This document shows positions 1-12,364 of a DNA stretch of 64,000 bases, piece after piece. Position numbers and translations under genes: made by a program. The DNA comes from Trichostrongylus colubriformis. Taxonomy: Eukaryota > Nematoda > Chromadorea > Rhabditida > Trichostrongylidae. The notes beneath the pieces are model-generated. The model worked only from the letters and a program-made list of their open reading frames with translations. It was not told the DNA's origin and searched no databases. The stretch's first letter is position 1. Every line of letters begins with the position of its first letter. The stretch spans positions 47,141,551 through 47,205,550 of the forward strand of contig OZ022260.1 of NCBI GenBank assembly GCA_963978905.1, written 5' to 3'.

Positions 1-109
1 CGGGGGTTGGCTTCAAGAAATCACGCTATTACACACTCCGCCCACAGCCTTACTCAAAGTTGGGAAGGCATTTGGGTATGTATGTAGGCTAAACAATTAC
101 GAAAGGAGG

Positions 110-210
110 TCAGCTGATGTTTGAGTTAGGTGTTTTTATGCTTTCTGAGGAATCCGACGTTAATTGGGCGTTCTCGGCGGAATGGAAGTATTTGTTGACT
201 TGGCTGGGAT
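110..210 (-). CDS. Probable terminal exon, unrecognised protein
   Basis: Read on the minus strand, a pyrimidine-rich acceptor (six T then CAG) at about 211-220 opens a frame of 33 codons ending in TGA at 110-112. The exon starts two bases into a codon (phase 1). The peptide is hydrophilic and rich in Ser, Asn and Glu (it begins PSQVNKYFHSAENAQ and ends NSNIS), like a disordered C-terminal tail. No family is recognised. The upstream exon should lie at higher coordinates on the minus strand, but none could be joined with confidence. An overlapping 66-codon minus frame (126-326) reads less like protein. Confidence 0.35.
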
Positions 211-643
211 CTGAAAAAAGGTGCATAGAGTACTCTGGTTCTGGCTTGTTGAAATATGGCGTGTGGTTTTATAAATATTAGCTGCATTTGCTCAAACAGA
301 GCTACATCATTATGCCATAGTGTCAACTGACATTCGCGAACTTATAAGGACTAAAGTCAGAAAAGTCGCTTAGACTTAAAGCGTCTATGAAATTGCACGA
401 CTCCGACGACAGTGGGGATTCTGAACGATAGTGGTCAAATATCGTACGCCTAGCGATAGTGAGAAAAATTGGAGCATGTCAACTAGAAAAGCGAATTCTC
501 TGGTATTCCAGAATTCCTTATTGAACGATGTTCAAGTAATAGGAGTAGAGGAGTCAGCAAGGAGGTACCTCTATGAAATGGCGGCTCATCTGTTCGCGAA
601 GTGGTTTGGAAAACTCTAAGGAAAACGTGTAGCCAGTGTAGTC

Positions 644-1166
644 GTGAATTCGAGAATAAACGAAAACACCAGCTGGAAAATACGGAAAACCTTCCCTCCT
701 TGGACTGCCCCTTTTCCTGTTCTGCAAAATGATACAGCCATTTCAAGCTTTCTCGTCGCTTTTTCTGTTGAAAAAAAGAGGGAAACTGTCATCCAGATGG
801 ACAGTAATTTACCTCAAAATATGGGCCGGGCTATCTTGAATATCAGATCGCACGAAGACGGCGACGGCTCCGTGCAGTCTTCAAAAATCATGTACAACGA
901 TAATTCTGGTGGGTATGAGGCCCCAAGGAGTGCTGAAGAAGCAGGAGCAGCATTTCGAAACGGAAGTAAAGTTTTACTGTGTCATGCTCGAGAGCTGGTG
1001 CTCAGTGGGTCAACAAAACTGTTTATCGAGTCCTGAAGAGTGCAAGTCCATTTCAGAGCGAGAAGTGAGAAAGGCACCGTTCATAGCCCCAGAACATAGC
1101 GAAAACCCAACCGATTTTGCCAAGATGGTTGGAGCAGGTCGCATCATGGTGCCTCATATGTCTTAG
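644..1166 (+). pseudogene. Coding-like segment in two overlapping frames, unrecognised
   Basis: Two long plus-strand frames overlap: 644-1036 (130 codons) and 909-1166 (85 codons). The first contains a protein-like stretch around residue 50-85 (VEKKRETVIQMDSNLPQNMG) followed by a possible donor at about 908 (TCTG|GTGGGT). The second contains EVKFYCVMLESWCSVGQQNC and ends VPHMS before TAG. Two adjacent protein-like frames suggest either exons of one gene whose junction I could not define, or a decayed gene with a frameshift. No family is recognised. Confidence 0.25.
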
Positions 1167-1429
1167 AGTTTGCGCTGCTCTCACTGTTCTTCTCCAGGAT
1201 GTTCTTTCTTATGAAAAAAGTTGAGCCGACGGTCCAGACGACTACCGGCACCATCGCGTGAGGGAGCACGTTTGCTAGCTTCTTGCCATCGACCTTTTGT
1301 CAATAGCAAAAAGCTACTGAAACTGTTCGACAACCTGCGACGGTGTAGATGAAAGGACACTTCGAGCCTCAGTGTCAAAATTGAAGCAGGTGTTCCATCT
1401 CGAGAAATTCACGGCCTGTACTTGTTGCG

Positions 1430-1597
1430 ATGGAAATATCTAGTGCACTAGAGAATGCCCTAAAAGGCCAAAACGGGCGAAAAATCTCCGTACAGGACAG
1501 CTCTGTTGAGAGATTGGGTGATACATCTGAGAACACCCCGTCTCCATTGGGACGTATAGCAGTTCTCATCGTGAAAAGACCCCATAGACAAGTGTAA
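1430..1597 (+). CDS. Short coding-like frame, unrecognised
   Basis: An ATG at 1430 opens 55 codons to TAA at 1595-1597, starting MEISSALENALKGQNGRK and ending VKRPHRQV. Composition is protein-like and the opposite strand is less so. It lies downstream of the coding-like segment at 644-1166 and could be another exon of the same gene. Residues before the ATG are also open (PVLVA), so the true exon may start upstream. Function unknown. Confidence 0.2.
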   Translation: MEISSALENALKGQNGRKISVQDSSVERLGDTSENTPSPLGRIAVLIVKRPHRQV

Positions 1598-3104
1598 GTC
1601 ATTTTCACTCACGATATAGGGCACACTCACTCCACAAGAACGTCAAGGCTGCTTTTCACAGGCTCGATTGGGGAATTGAGTAGATTTCATCATACTTTCC
1701 GTTCCGCCAAGCAGGTTCAAAAATTTTTTTGCGTCAGGCCAAGCGAAGTCTTGCAAAAAGACCTCACACTGTAGTCACGAGGTAAAAGGAGGTCGTGGGC
1801 TATGGCAGAGAGCTCATGCTTGAATGATTCTCGTAAAACATGGTTGTTGTAGGACATAAAGTTTTCTAGCGAAGAGGAAACGGCGGGAACTTGGTTTCGG
1901 AGCTAACATAACCATAATTTTTGAAATACAGAGGGCTTCACATATGAAGTCCCCGGCACCGTACATTCATCACATTCTACGCCATCAAAACAAGATTAAA
2001 AGACGCATGAAAGCTCTTTAGATTGAAGAGAATTCTCATGGAATGATGTGAACGTTGCCTGCTTTTGATGAGTGAGCTCCAGGAGAGGTACCATTCAAAG
2101 TATGAGCATAGAAAACTAATTCGAAAGTACTAAGACCGTGCGGAATACAAAAGTTTCTAAATGCAGAAGACTTCACAGACAAAGTCCCCGGCACTTGGAG
2201 GATGGTAAAGGTTTGGGAAGTACATATGGATCAATGGCGTCATATACATTTGTCGTTTGCAAATCGCCGTGAGAGGAACGGTGGGGACAGTTCGTCTGTC
2301 CTTGTTTGTCCAGCCGCGTTTGACAGCCGACGAGCGGAACGGGAACGGATGGACGGCAACAGCAACGTATTGCAGTAAAAGCCGGCTCGATTACGCCACT
2401 TTGGACCCGGGAGACCTCACGTGCACTTCGGAGACCGATGCGGCCATCCTCAAAAGAGATTGAGGAGCGGTACATAATTTTGATGATCAGCGCTACTCTT
2501 CTATCAAACGGGACCATGCATGGCCAAGCAATCCTTGTAGGCTTTAGGGGTGGGGAATGAGGTCGCCAAGCGGGCATGCAGAGGTGTGCATGCAGAGGCC
2601 AGCACTTACCAACTTGAAGGTAAATTCGGAGAGAGTGACCGTTACGTTGCAGAGGATTCGATGTGTGAGGAAAATTGTCAGGTCAGTTCAGCACGGCGGC
2701 AAAAACGAATCGATGCATGAACGATGACAATATATGAAGGATTTATGCAGTTAAGTAAAAGCATACGGCTGCGATATGGGTTGTTGTTATATGTTGGCAT
2801 AATTAGCAGGACATAGAATGGCCCCAGCAAGCTGTTGTCTCGACCAAATGCTTACTCGAGTACCACCACGACTGTGCTGATGAAAATCGAAAACCGCGTG
2901 TTGATGATGTACCTGATAGCACATTGAGGCTCTTAGACGTTTCCACTCAAAATAGGATGAACTTGATAATCATCAATAATCCTTCTTATTAAAGTTCTGA
3001 GCACATGAACTCCGCATTGCTATACACGCGTTCCTCACAGTAATTTGTAGCCGCGATAGTTTCGCCGGGATCCAGGAAGTTATGGTGATTTAGAGCAGGG
3101 TGAA
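1598..3104. other. Non-coding stretch, one duplicated 28-bp motif
   Basis: No convincing exon. A motif of the form CTTCAC-n6-AAGTCCCCGGCAC occurs at about 1937-1958 and again at about 2169-2191. A GC-rich patch at 2240-2580 has an open minus frame (2173-2577) and an open plus frame (2257-2463), neither recognisable. Confidence 0.4.
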
Positions 3105-3550
3105 GCCTCCGCCGAGGAATCCTCGACAGGGCATTGTTTTAGGTTGACCGGAAAGTTTTGATAGGGTTGAGATTTTTTCTGTTTTTTTTTATAACTCAGC
3201 AAACAATGCAAGCTAATCAGCAACATAATAACCATCGTTAGTTATAACATGGTCCCACCTGATGAGCAGGTTACGATTCCCTTCTTCCAGAAATGGGAAC
3301 ATTGGGAGTCACATAAGTATTGAGCTTTGTTAAGCTCTTATTTCTCTTATTTTGTCTGGAGTTTTGCCTCAGTGTGTTTTTTTACCGTAGGCTCTTAATT
3401 TCGCATTGACTGGGTAGAAACCACAGGAATAGCGGAACCTGAAGGAGGGGTAGGGGGTCAGTATGGAAGCCCCGTTTTTCGGGAAGGACGTGTGGATACC
3501 CCTTTTGGGAGAGGGGTCATATTCTTTGAAAATATTCCTCTACGCCACGC
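3105..3550 (-). repeat. C-rich dispersed repeat, diverged copy
   Basis: On the minus strand this carries blocks of the ACCCCTC/GACCCCC type at both ends and, at 3112-3129, the near-palindrome GCCGAGGAATCCTCGAC. The same palindrome type recurs at about 11902 and 52792, next to poly-C tracts, which defines a dispersed family. The sequence at about 3138, TTTTAGGTTGACCGGAAAGT, resembles a mariner-type terminus, but no partner was found. Confidence 0.35.
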
Positions 3551-4589
3551 TTGATCCTGGGTTGGAGCTGCCGTAGGCCATCATTCCGCCCATGCGGTCG
3601 GCTTTAGGCTGACTGCTACCAGGTTGACCTTTGTCTAAACACAGTGCCGACCGTCATCGATTGTCTTTCAGAATGCTCTTCTTGAGATATGCAGCTGAGA
3701 AATGGGCCGTTCGTGAATCAGAGAAGAGAGATGTACGGGACATGGCCTGGAGCTGTCGTCCGTCCATTTTGATCCAGAGACTTTAGAAAAATTTAAGTTT
3801 CATTCTAGGGATTTAACCCAGTTATGTCTGAACAGGGCGATAAGCGAGCTTCAACATCGTATAGGCAACCCCATCAAGAAGCTCGAAAATAATTCGAAAA
3901 CCGTAAATTTCGGTTCACAACAACTTTGGGAACGACCTAGTAGGATGAATATTTGTCGTGTGTATTGAAGGGCGTCTATTCTTAGCATTTGTTTTCAACG
4001 CTGCTAAATGTAATGAGATGCGAATTCCTGAAGCAGAACGTTCCCTCAAATTGATGTGCATGAATCTAGGCGGCGTAATATTATCCCAAGAGATCGAGAA
4101 GAAGAGTGGCAGGACATATACTCCGAAGTAGGGAGTACATAATAAATTTTAAGGGGTCCCTATATACATGCATGGATTGTGGTAAACAAACTCCTAAGAT
4201 GTCAGCGATGTCGCTCACTGCTTCTCTGTAACACATATTTTGACTTCCTGGCCATTCAGAAATCTACACCAAATCCTATTTCGCTTTCCCTAGGTTTTGA
4301 TGGATTTTCAGCTAATCTCATTGGGGTTTCTGTTCACCGTTTACTTTTCTGATTATTTACTAGCCGTCACCGTGTACCTCGAACTGTGAGCAAATCAAAA
4401 CTTGAATACCTTTAACTTATTCCAAGTTTACGGAATGAAATGAATGGAATTGATCATGCTGATATCGCGGAGAGCGCTTCCCAACTGAACCAGGGACAAG
4501 TCAGGAATTCTGAAGGTGTCATACATGGAATGACTTATGGAAAGGTATATTCTCTGCAAGCAAACATTCCAATCTAGGAGAGATAGGCT

Positions 4590-4900
4590 GCGTCGAAACC
4601 CTCGCGGAAAAGAGTGCGCCCTAGGGCTTTTACCGCGATGGCTCGCGCTACCAGTCGCGCTGCCTCGCATCCGCCGGGCGTGTTGCTGCAAGGGCGGGAC
4701 AACATTCCCGGCTGCCTGACCTAGTCCCTCGAGCAGTCTGCACCTACCCACATCGGCTAGTCATGTAAAGGGATGAAAGGGAAGAGTTTTCGGGTTTCTA
4801 GTTCTCGCGCTTTTGGCCGTTCAATTCCGTTGCTTTTCTGCTCTCACACTTCTGATCACTTCAACTTCCATATTCCTTGATTATTACACAACCTGCCAAA
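4590..4900 (+). repeat. Dispersed repeat family B, copy 1
   Basis: Contains AGGGCGGGACAACATTCCCG (about 4692-4711) followed by CTGCCTGACCTAGTCCCTCG. The same block, diverged, is found at about 26745 (AGGGCGGGACAACGTTCGCG), and related sequence occurs at 38290-38650 and inverted at 29640-30115. No coding capacity is evident. Copies run about 250-450 bp. Confidence 0.4.
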
Positions 4901-6507
4901 ACTACCGTTGGCGGTGTCGTCAAGTGCCCGGGAGGGATAATTCAGTCGGTTGTCGGTTATGAGGGTAGAGGAACAAAGCAGTGCTATCAGTGAAGAGACG
5001 GAATAATCCGACCAAGCTACATAGAGAAATAAAATTCCCTGCCTCTGTAAAGCTCGTCAGACTTGCTTCCACGGTTTCTGCATTATTGCAGGGAAACAGG
5101 CACGGTCGTTGGTACACTCACTACGCTTATTCGCCCGCGCGCACGGCGTTGATGCCATGAAGGAAGAGATGGAGGATCAGAGTATCTTCTTCTAGGAAAG
5201 GTGTACCGAATGCTGCGCCCTTGAACCCCGCGTTTATTCACAGTGACATATGTCTCCAACATCTGAGTGCACGAATTATCTCCCGTAGCTTCCGGAGTTA
5301 AGTGGCTCAAGGCAGCCCAGTGGTTTCATTATTATTTTGCTTTCAATCGCCGTAATTTGACGCTAAAGTAAATGCTACACCTGAGGGTTCATAGGAAGCC
5401 TGAAATCGCGGGACTCAGTGAACACTTAACTGATAAGACCCTTCACTTCTATTCACTTTCTATTTCAGATGCGATCCATGCTGGAGGTGGAAGCTAGTTA
5501 CTGTAACAGTCCACAATACAGTGTTTTGGTCCCACAAGAATGTTAATTTCGTCGTTTTATAGTGATTACCCACTGTCGACCTGACTTCCTGGTATACTGG
5601 ACGGAACACTTGCACGCCACCCCCACTGAAGTATGGCTGGATGTTGCATATTGAGACTGCTTCAAATTGTATAGACTAGGCAAGATGAAAACTCACTATT
5701 CTCATGTTCAGCGATGTCATATAGTTAGTTATATGTACAGCAGCAGGAGTTCTGTTATTTGTGCTAAACCTGGGAAACAGCAGTCACTTAGTGGACGTTC
5801 CATAACGAGTTTTTCACATTATCTTCTACTAGAGAGTTTCCCCAAACGATGTCCTCGTTGTTTCACAATGCACATGTGGAAATTCACCATCGCATTGCTG
5901 TGACAAAACTATGCGTCCACTTATATGTATGTGAATAGATTTCCTTTTTTTTGCTGAACATCATTTTTCCACTTGTTCCGTTTCGTGGAAATCGCACTTC
6001 TCTCTCTCTTGCTCTTATGCCCAGTTGAAATTGAAACCGTAGTGATTTAAAAAAAAGCCATATTCGATGAAAGCTCACTCCCTTGGCCGTTGTAGAATGG
6101 ATGTTACAATTAAGGCATTACACAAAGCATGGATCAAACACTCAAAACAAATTTTAATAGTAAAAACTCCCGCACCATGTATTACCTAAGATAGGACTAA
6201 ACTGATTCTACAGTTGACGCGATTGTAAGCCAGTGATACAGGGATATTTCATCATGTACATAGAAGCATAAGTCTTGAAACACGAATCACGTTTGTTCAT
6301 GATTTTTCTCCGGTCCGACTTATAGCATTCTTCAACTTTTTCCAAATTTGATTTTTTCAATTACGAATGTGTCCAAGACTGTGTAAAAGGCGAACGGCTT
6401 AGCATCGTAAACATGATTATAATCTTCAACATCAAATAGTATTAAATAAATAAAAATGGATATGAGGAATGTTATATGTGGGACAGAATTCAACCAACGT
6501 GATATTG

Positions 6508-6545
6508 GGTTGTTGCATAATTAATGCGGTTTTTCGCGAGATTTT
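6508..6545 (+). repeat. Single mariner-like terminus
   Basis: TA followed by TTGGGTTGTTGCATAATTAA resembles the terminal repeats of the palindromic element at 35959 (TTGGGTTGAGGAATAAGTCC) and is preceded by TA as expected. No inverted partner was found in the window, so this is at most a solo or truncated end. Confidence 0.2.
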
Positions 6546-6755
6546 TATTCAGAGTTTTCTCAGCCTGTGGCTGAACCTGATCATCGCGCGAAGAAGGTGA
6601 TGATCAGGACCATTGCGGAAAGATGGTACAATCTCTACATTTAGCTAGCACCATTTACCGTTAGCTAGTACGTGGTATATCACATGAGGTGTAGCATTTA
6701 GAGACTCCCATGCTCAGCGGTGGCGTTCTTTCTTTTGAAAAAAAAATAAGAATTT

Positions 6756-7007
6756 CTATTGAAGAGTTGAGCTGCAGAAAAAAGTCCCTTTCCGTTCTTT
6801 CCAATCACATGCTTCGAATTTTGCGATCCTAAACATCTTTCCAGTGACGAACTTATAATACGACTTTTTGTTGCAGATCACCTCTTCCAGCTGATCGAGC
6901 ATATTTTCATTAGCCGGAAAATGTGGTGAGTAGGATCTTAAGACGCTAATGGTGCGTGATAGAATCTCATGCGAGTTAACGAGGTGTACAACAGATGGCT
7001 GTGCCAT
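6756..7007 (-). CDS. Candidate single-exon or 5' exon, unrecognised 83-residue protein
   Basis: An ATG at 7005-7007 (minus strand) opens 83 codons to a TAG. The peptide starts MAQPSVVHLVNSHEILSRTI, contains a hydrophilic helical-looking middle (ENMLDQLEEVICNKKSYYKF) and ends WKERKGTFFCSSTLQ. Composition is typical of protein, with no low complexity and no repeat relatives seen in the window. A donor-like GAG|GTGATC lies inside, so the real exon may be shorter. No upstream acceptor or partner exon was found, and function is unknown. Confidence 0.35.
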   Translation of the reverse strand: MAQPSVVHLVNSHEILSRTISVLRSYSPHFPANENMLDQLEEVICNKKSYYKFVTGKMFRIAKFEACDWKERKGTFFCSSTLQ

Positions 7008-8163
7008 GAATCCAACTCCCTATGGACTTTTCACCTATGTATTTTGCATCGACGATTACGACTGTTTTCTCAATACTGATGTAAGCGTAGGTTGCTGAGG
7101 CAGGATGTAATGACTATCCCCGAGGCCTAATTACACGACTTCCGAGCACGGTTCTAAGAATACCTTCTCTTTCCACAACGACAATACGCCTGTTTTGAAT
7201 GTATTGAATGGACTGATTGTATTGAATTGAATGTACTATGTATCTATTACGAGAAAATGTCCTAGACATGACAGTTGCTTCAAACAGGGAAATTGTGCAA
7301 CGAAAAACAGCAGAAGGAATGTCCCATTAAGAATAAAGGATAATTGAGAATGAAGGATGTTACCACATTTTCCTTGAATTAAGTCTCATTAGCCACACCA
7401 GTGAAAAACTTCCAAGACGCTATTTAACTAGAAAAATTTTTTATCGCTATTGGGTTCCAAACCTGAATAAAGAAGTACGATTATTTATTGGAAAGGGTCT
7501 CTGACGTTGCGATTTTTGTGTAATGGCCTCTCATAGATAAGTCAAATTGTTATCAGCGTCCTCAAAATTTTTTCCAAAAATTTGCCCTTTTTGGAATCTC
7601 GAATCTATTTTGATTCTCAGGTTCTAATAACCTAATAAAAAACTGAATAGACATATAACTAGTGAAGTAATATGCACTAATATGCACAACCTCTATCCAT
7701 CGATTGAACAATTCAGATTTTATTTATTGAAGAGGTTAGAATTATGAAAAAAATCCCTGAACACTGTCACCGCACCCCCGAGTCGTATCCTACCTTATAT
7801 TTTTTCTTCTCGATTCGGTGAGGAGGGAATAAAAGATGCGGCAGACCCTCAGAAACGTGTCTACGGATCACAATGAATAAGACAGCCTCTGCTAACTTTT
7901 GTCCTTTTTTGTAATTAATTTTTAATGCGTTTTTTGACTGGTAATAGGATTTCGCCGTGTTATGAGCGCCCTATCCGGGGCTTCTGCTCCATCTTTCGCA
8001 GAATGATATCTGATGCAAAGGTAGACCTTCACCATGGGGAATCTCGTAAGCATGATACCAAAGTGATTGTAACTCTTTTAACGCAGCAATGGAGTGGAAG
8101 CAAAGCTTCAAACAAGAAATGAATATTGCCCTTGGCTGTGCTTTAGATTTCTTAATATCAGCG

Positions 8164-8460
8164 TGGGCGGAGGTAGTGTAGTGACAGGTGGCGCGCACCA
8201 CACTTTCATGGTGAGGGGATCAAATCCCGCATCAACACCCGCACAGGCAAACCAGGCCTTCCATCCCTCCGGGGTCGGTAAATTGGTACCAGAGTCGTCT
8301 GGGAGGATGAAAGCACTGGTTTGTACATCGGCTGGCCACCGCAAGTCATTGTATTGGCCACATCACATTCACTAGCCATCACGATTCTGAAAGGAACTAG
8401 AATGTGTGGCGCATCCCACAGAAAAGATCGATTAACGCCAAAAACTTTATCCTTTATCCT
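8164..8460 (+). repeat. SINE-like repeat, copy 1 (best preserved)
   Basis: About 300 bp with a tRNA-like promoter pattern near the 5' end: GGATCAAATCCC at about 8218 resembles a pol III B box. Downstream landmarks are AAATTGGTACCAGAGTCGTC, ATGAAAGCACTGGTTTGTAC and a 3' end CGATTAACGCCAAAAACTTT followed by ATCC repeats. At least six other copies occur (17546, 30690, 32230, 32484, 37634, 62885; fragment at 60535). Being tRNA-derived is an inference from the B-box-like sequence and tail; no tRNA fold was established. Confidence 0.6.
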
Positions 8461-9816
8461 AATATCAACGTATAAAGCGATTCATCCGAAAAAGCGTTAA
8501 AAAAAAAGCATTTCTTGTGAAGTGGTACAGTTCTGTCCATTTATAATGACGGGGCCGCTTCTAAAAAGGTCCAGGGATGGAAGACGGTGAACGATATCCA
8601 ACTATACCCGTACGGAGGTTTGTGGAGTCTGAGTGTCCACGCATATGGGCCTATGTTGTGAGTACTGTGGCAAACAGCGCACTGGAAGAAGCCCACGGTG
8701 TTGCCAAGTCTGCTGACTTTTGGTTTGTGACCTGCGATTGAAAAACAAGAGGTGTATGCACATTCAGCTCCACCGAGACCGTGATACTTAAGCGCACAAT
8801 TACAGGTTAATGAGCTCGATAATCGGATTTGCCTTTCGGCGGGGATATCAAGCTTCTTACCACATCATAACTAATTGTCTTTCCTCTTTCTCACACTGAA
8901 CCGCAATTTGCAAGCTATTCACTGTGAGTCTTGTGGTTTGTATCTGCAAGCGGTAGATCGCATGGTGCTCAGACATTCCGAATGAATACTGAGGAATTAA
9001 GGCTTCACTCTTCAGCCACGAAAATATCTTCGTTCACTCACTAGTAAGTAGTTTGTTACAGTAGCACTGCAAAGGACATGCCTCACCCATGACATGCCCC
9101 ATCTCCTCTCATGATTACTTTCGTGGAACTCAACTAAGTACTTGCATGTGTCTACTTCCTGATATATAGTTGGATTGGTTGAATAGAGAGGGCATGCTCC
9201 TTTTACTGGGCATCGCTGTTAATGAACTATTGTATATCATGTCGTATTTTGCTGTAAATTCTCCTTTCTAGTCTTCTCAGTGCTTTTCTCATCTCTCCTT
9301 TCGTTACAGAGCATCCTGAATTCATTTATTTGCTATTGAAAACATTCATTCATTGTGATAGAAACAAATTTCAAACGATTCACACTGTTAGCAGACATGA
9401 ACTGTTTGATATAAGTTGCACTTAGGCACCGAGGAGCATATCAGGCATCACTCCCGAATATGAATCAGAAGATGGTGCACTTTGTGCTATTTGATCCTTC
9501 ACTCAATTGTGTCACGCATTTTTCATTGTGATCGTATTGAATGCGATCTGCCCAAGCAATGACTTCTGAGGCCCTGGGATGGAAAAGTTAGTGCTTCAAT
9601 CCCCAGACCCTTTGGTTCCAATTAACAGATCCTGGAAGAATGGGGGGCTTGCTCTGTCTGGGCGTGCACTGCTCCAGGATTTGACCCTAGACCCTTGGGC
9701 AGGCAACTACATATTAGAATAGCTCAAAAAGCTTCAAGAGCGTTTCTCTCGGTGCTAAATTGAGTCTTATGAGGCCATAAACTTCAAATGAGTACCCCGA
9801 AAATTTCGTAGAACTT

Positions 9817-10464
9817 TTATGACTCCGATAGATTGAGGAGCTCATAAAAGACCATTTGTCGCTTCTGCAGTTTTCTCATATCTAGAGATTGCGATATGTT
9901 CACGTACACCTCAACTGCTTTCAAAACGGACGCATGGCTTTCGGTTGGTCCGATGACTTGGTCACGATATGCAATTTTCACTTTGAATCGAACGATGTTG
10001 TGGACCAACCCAAGTACGCGATAAGAGCAGCTACTGTAATTCTGCGTCAACAGCGTTGGCTCGATCTTTTCCACTTGAAACTGGCAGAGATGGGTGCTCA
10101 GACAACTTATTACTCGAAACTCATACCAAAAAGCTGCTAAAATTATAATACGCGTTGCTGTATCGAAACCGTTGATGGCGAGAAATTTGCGCCGCAGTTC
10201 GAAAGTGGCATACACATCTGCTCTGACTCTGGCAGCGTCTGACTAATTTTTGGGTCATGTCATTCGAACATGCACAGGTTTTTTGCGAATAAAATGAGCA
10301 TGGCTTCTTTCAGAATTTTCTTTGTCGGCGTACTCCTCAGCACATCTAACTTCATAATTCTGCGCTTCAACCCATTCAAGGTAATGGCGGAATGTGCCTC
10401 TAAATGAACTATGAACTGTGGTGGAATCAGATCCTCTAAATTCTGTGAGTACTATGGGGAACAC
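9817..10464 (-). CDS. Coding-like minus-strand segment in two frames, unrecognised
   Basis: Two protein-like minus-strand frames follow each other. The first (10464 to 10255) includes TFRHYLEWVEAQNYEVRCAE and DKENSERSHAHFIRKKPVHV. The second (about 10235 to 9817) includes ADVYATFELRRKFLAINGFD and, near its end, NISQSLDMRKLQKRQMVFYE. A possible acceptor (AAAATTAGTCAG) sits at the start of the second, so they may be neighbouring exons with a very short intron, or one frame with a shift. The plus strand is also partly open (9889-10140), which lowers confidence. No family is recognised. Confidence 0.3.
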
Positions 10465-10573
10465 ATTTCGGTTTACCTTACTCTGTCGAAATTGCGTTAT
10501 ACTAGAAGTGAGGACTCGTAGAAGTCTTTGTCGGTACGTGCCGAGTCGATTTCATGCCTGGCCATGTCGCCGT

Positions 10574-10770
10574 GGGTGTATGCCGTTAGGACAGAAAATC
10601 CGCATTGCGACGTCCGGCGTGCGAGGCGACATTGCGACTTCTGTATGCCTTATTGAATGGGTCCTGAAGCGATGACGGTGCTCCCTGTCTCATTCCAGAC
10701 ATAATCGCTTCAAGACTCAATTGGTCTTGTCTTGCACCATGCGTATTTTCTGTCCTAATGGCACACACCC
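10574..10770. mobile_element. GGGTG-terminal MITE, subfamily III, 9-bp duplication
   Basis: Terminal inverted repeats GGGTGTATGCCGTTAGGACA and, at the right end read inverted, GGGTGTGTGCCATTAGGACA enclose 197 bp without coding capacity. The flanks are a perfect 9-bp direct duplication, TGTCGCCGT (10565-10573 and 10771-10779). The length of the duplication fits Mutator-like transposases; that assignment is inference. A palindromic relative lies at 20194-20270. Confidence 0.8.
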
Positions 10771-11634
10771 TGTCGCCGTATCGCTGCGTATTTTACCTCG
10801 CTTGCAAAGCACAAGGAGAGCCGATGCGAGAGTAACTTCATTGTTTGATATGATATGTGAACCTTGCCTGACTTCTATTACAAGGCTCGGTGGGTTGGTA
10901 TAGACACAGCAGTGGCCGAATTGTGTGTCAACTTTCTATCCCTAACTGGTGATGCTATCCATCCCATGAATTTACAAGTATCGTTGTAGTGAAAAATTCT
11001 ATATAAGGGTACTACTGTCAGAGTTAACACTATTGCGGCTCAGACAAATCTGCAAGTAGCAGATACAAAAACGAAGTCGTCCTTCAACATAATAGTGGAT
11101 GTCTAGTTTGCCTCTTGGCACCTCCTCTACGCGATGTCCACATTAACTCTCCGTGCAGCACCATCAAGCTTGTTAAAAGCTTTTGCCTCGTCTGTGTGGG
11201 GTTCAGCGACAACGAGTTACGAGTCACAGGGCACTGGCAGCTAATGGACCTAGTGCAAGAGGGAAATAACGACAAATTCAACAAATCCAGTCTTTATTAG
11301 TTTTTGAAAAACCTGGGATCGAATTTGTGTCCCCACCATCAGGTCGAGATAATCTCGTCATTAGTTGACCAGGCCTACTCAATAGTTGAAGTTGTGCAAG
11401 TGATCTTTGAGAAGCGTCTGCAAACATATGCAGCGACACCTTCCATCCACTTAACATCAGCCTAATTGCAAAAATCTAATAACGACATTTGTGAATCAGT
11501 GAGCTATCGATTGCGTTGTCGAGCCATTAGTCAACTAGTGTCAAATTTCAGCATGAGCCATATAAGTTGCTCGTTAACAATCGCATATCAGTAGCCATCC
11601 GCTAGACTTGCATCGATTAGATAAGCACTGGATT

Positions 11635-11817
11635 TCATGGGATTGTGGAATAATGTATCGGTGAATTATTCAGTAATACTCCAATGAAAGCAAGGCAACA
11701 AAGAAGTCCAAAAACCCCATATTCGATTGGCGAAATTTTTTTGGCTCTGTAAAATTTGGGAATTTGTCGAATATTCGTGGTTTGGCTCTCAAACCCTTCG
11801 CAGATCTCCGTTTCCAT
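11635..11817 (-). CDS. Candidate short membrane-protein exon
   Basis: A minus-strand ATG at 11817 opens 60 codons: a hydrophilic start (METEICEGFESQTTNIRQIP), then one hydrophobic segment at about residues 34-50 (YGVFGLLCCLAFIGVLL), then a short tail ending YSTIP. An acceptor-like TTTTACAG occurs inside, so the ATG may lie outside the true exon. Single-pass membrane topology is predicted from hydrophobicity only. No family recognised. Confidence 0.25.
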   Translation of the reverse strand: METEICEGFESQTTNIRQIPKFYRAKKISPIEYGVFGLLCCLAFIGVLLNNSPIHYSTIP

Positions 11818-11849
11818 TTCAGTGAGTGTTTCCTTATACCTTAACGATT

Positions 11850-11925
11850 ACGACTCCCCCCCCCCCCCTCCTCGCGGACCAAATACGACCCCCCCCCCCG
11901 TTGAGGAATCCTCAACGGAAGCTTG
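11850..11925 (+). repeat. C-rich repeat fragment with 17-bp palindrome
   Basis: Two poly-C tracts (about 11857-11869 and 11889-11898) are followed by the perfect palindrome GTTGAGGAATCCTCAAC (about 11900-11916). The same arrangement ends the longer repeat at 52480-52800, so this is a fragment of that family. Confidence 0.5.
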
Positions 11926-12364
11926 ACCAAGGCCTGGACACGCATTTATCTGGAAATCTTATTCCGAGACAATTCTAGTCGTAGAGGCCCGCTTGTCAAC
12001 CACTTCTGCTTATGAGCATCCATACCTCCACTGTTTGAACAAGGGGTGGATCTAAAACCATACGAAGCGAAAGGGCGGGAGTTATCAATGGAAAGTTGGA
12101 AAATGCGAAATAGTTGGAGGAACTCAGTTTTCACATGGAGAGTAAGAAAAAACGTAATGGGTTCAGGAGAGGGAATAACAAAATGTGACGGGAATTATGC
12201 AGCTCTGTTCCGCGCATTGAACGAAAACCATACCGTCCGCTTTGGAGCTGTAGTATTGTTTTTATTTTCGTTTTCTTCCGTACAGTCTTCCTTTTCCCGT
12301 TGTTCATTCGCTTGATATTATTAAAAACATGCATTGTAACGGTTGAAATGCACGATTTTTTCGG

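Noticed and set aside
4428..4751. 107-codon minus frame
   Set aside because: It overlaps dispersed repeat family B and has a low-complexity Arg/Ser/Gly-rich peptide.
8210..8235. tRNA gene suggested by a B-box-like GGATCAAATCCC
   Set aside because: No cloverleaf could be drawn and the sequence recurs with the same ~300-bp downstream part, so it is a SINE-like repeat.
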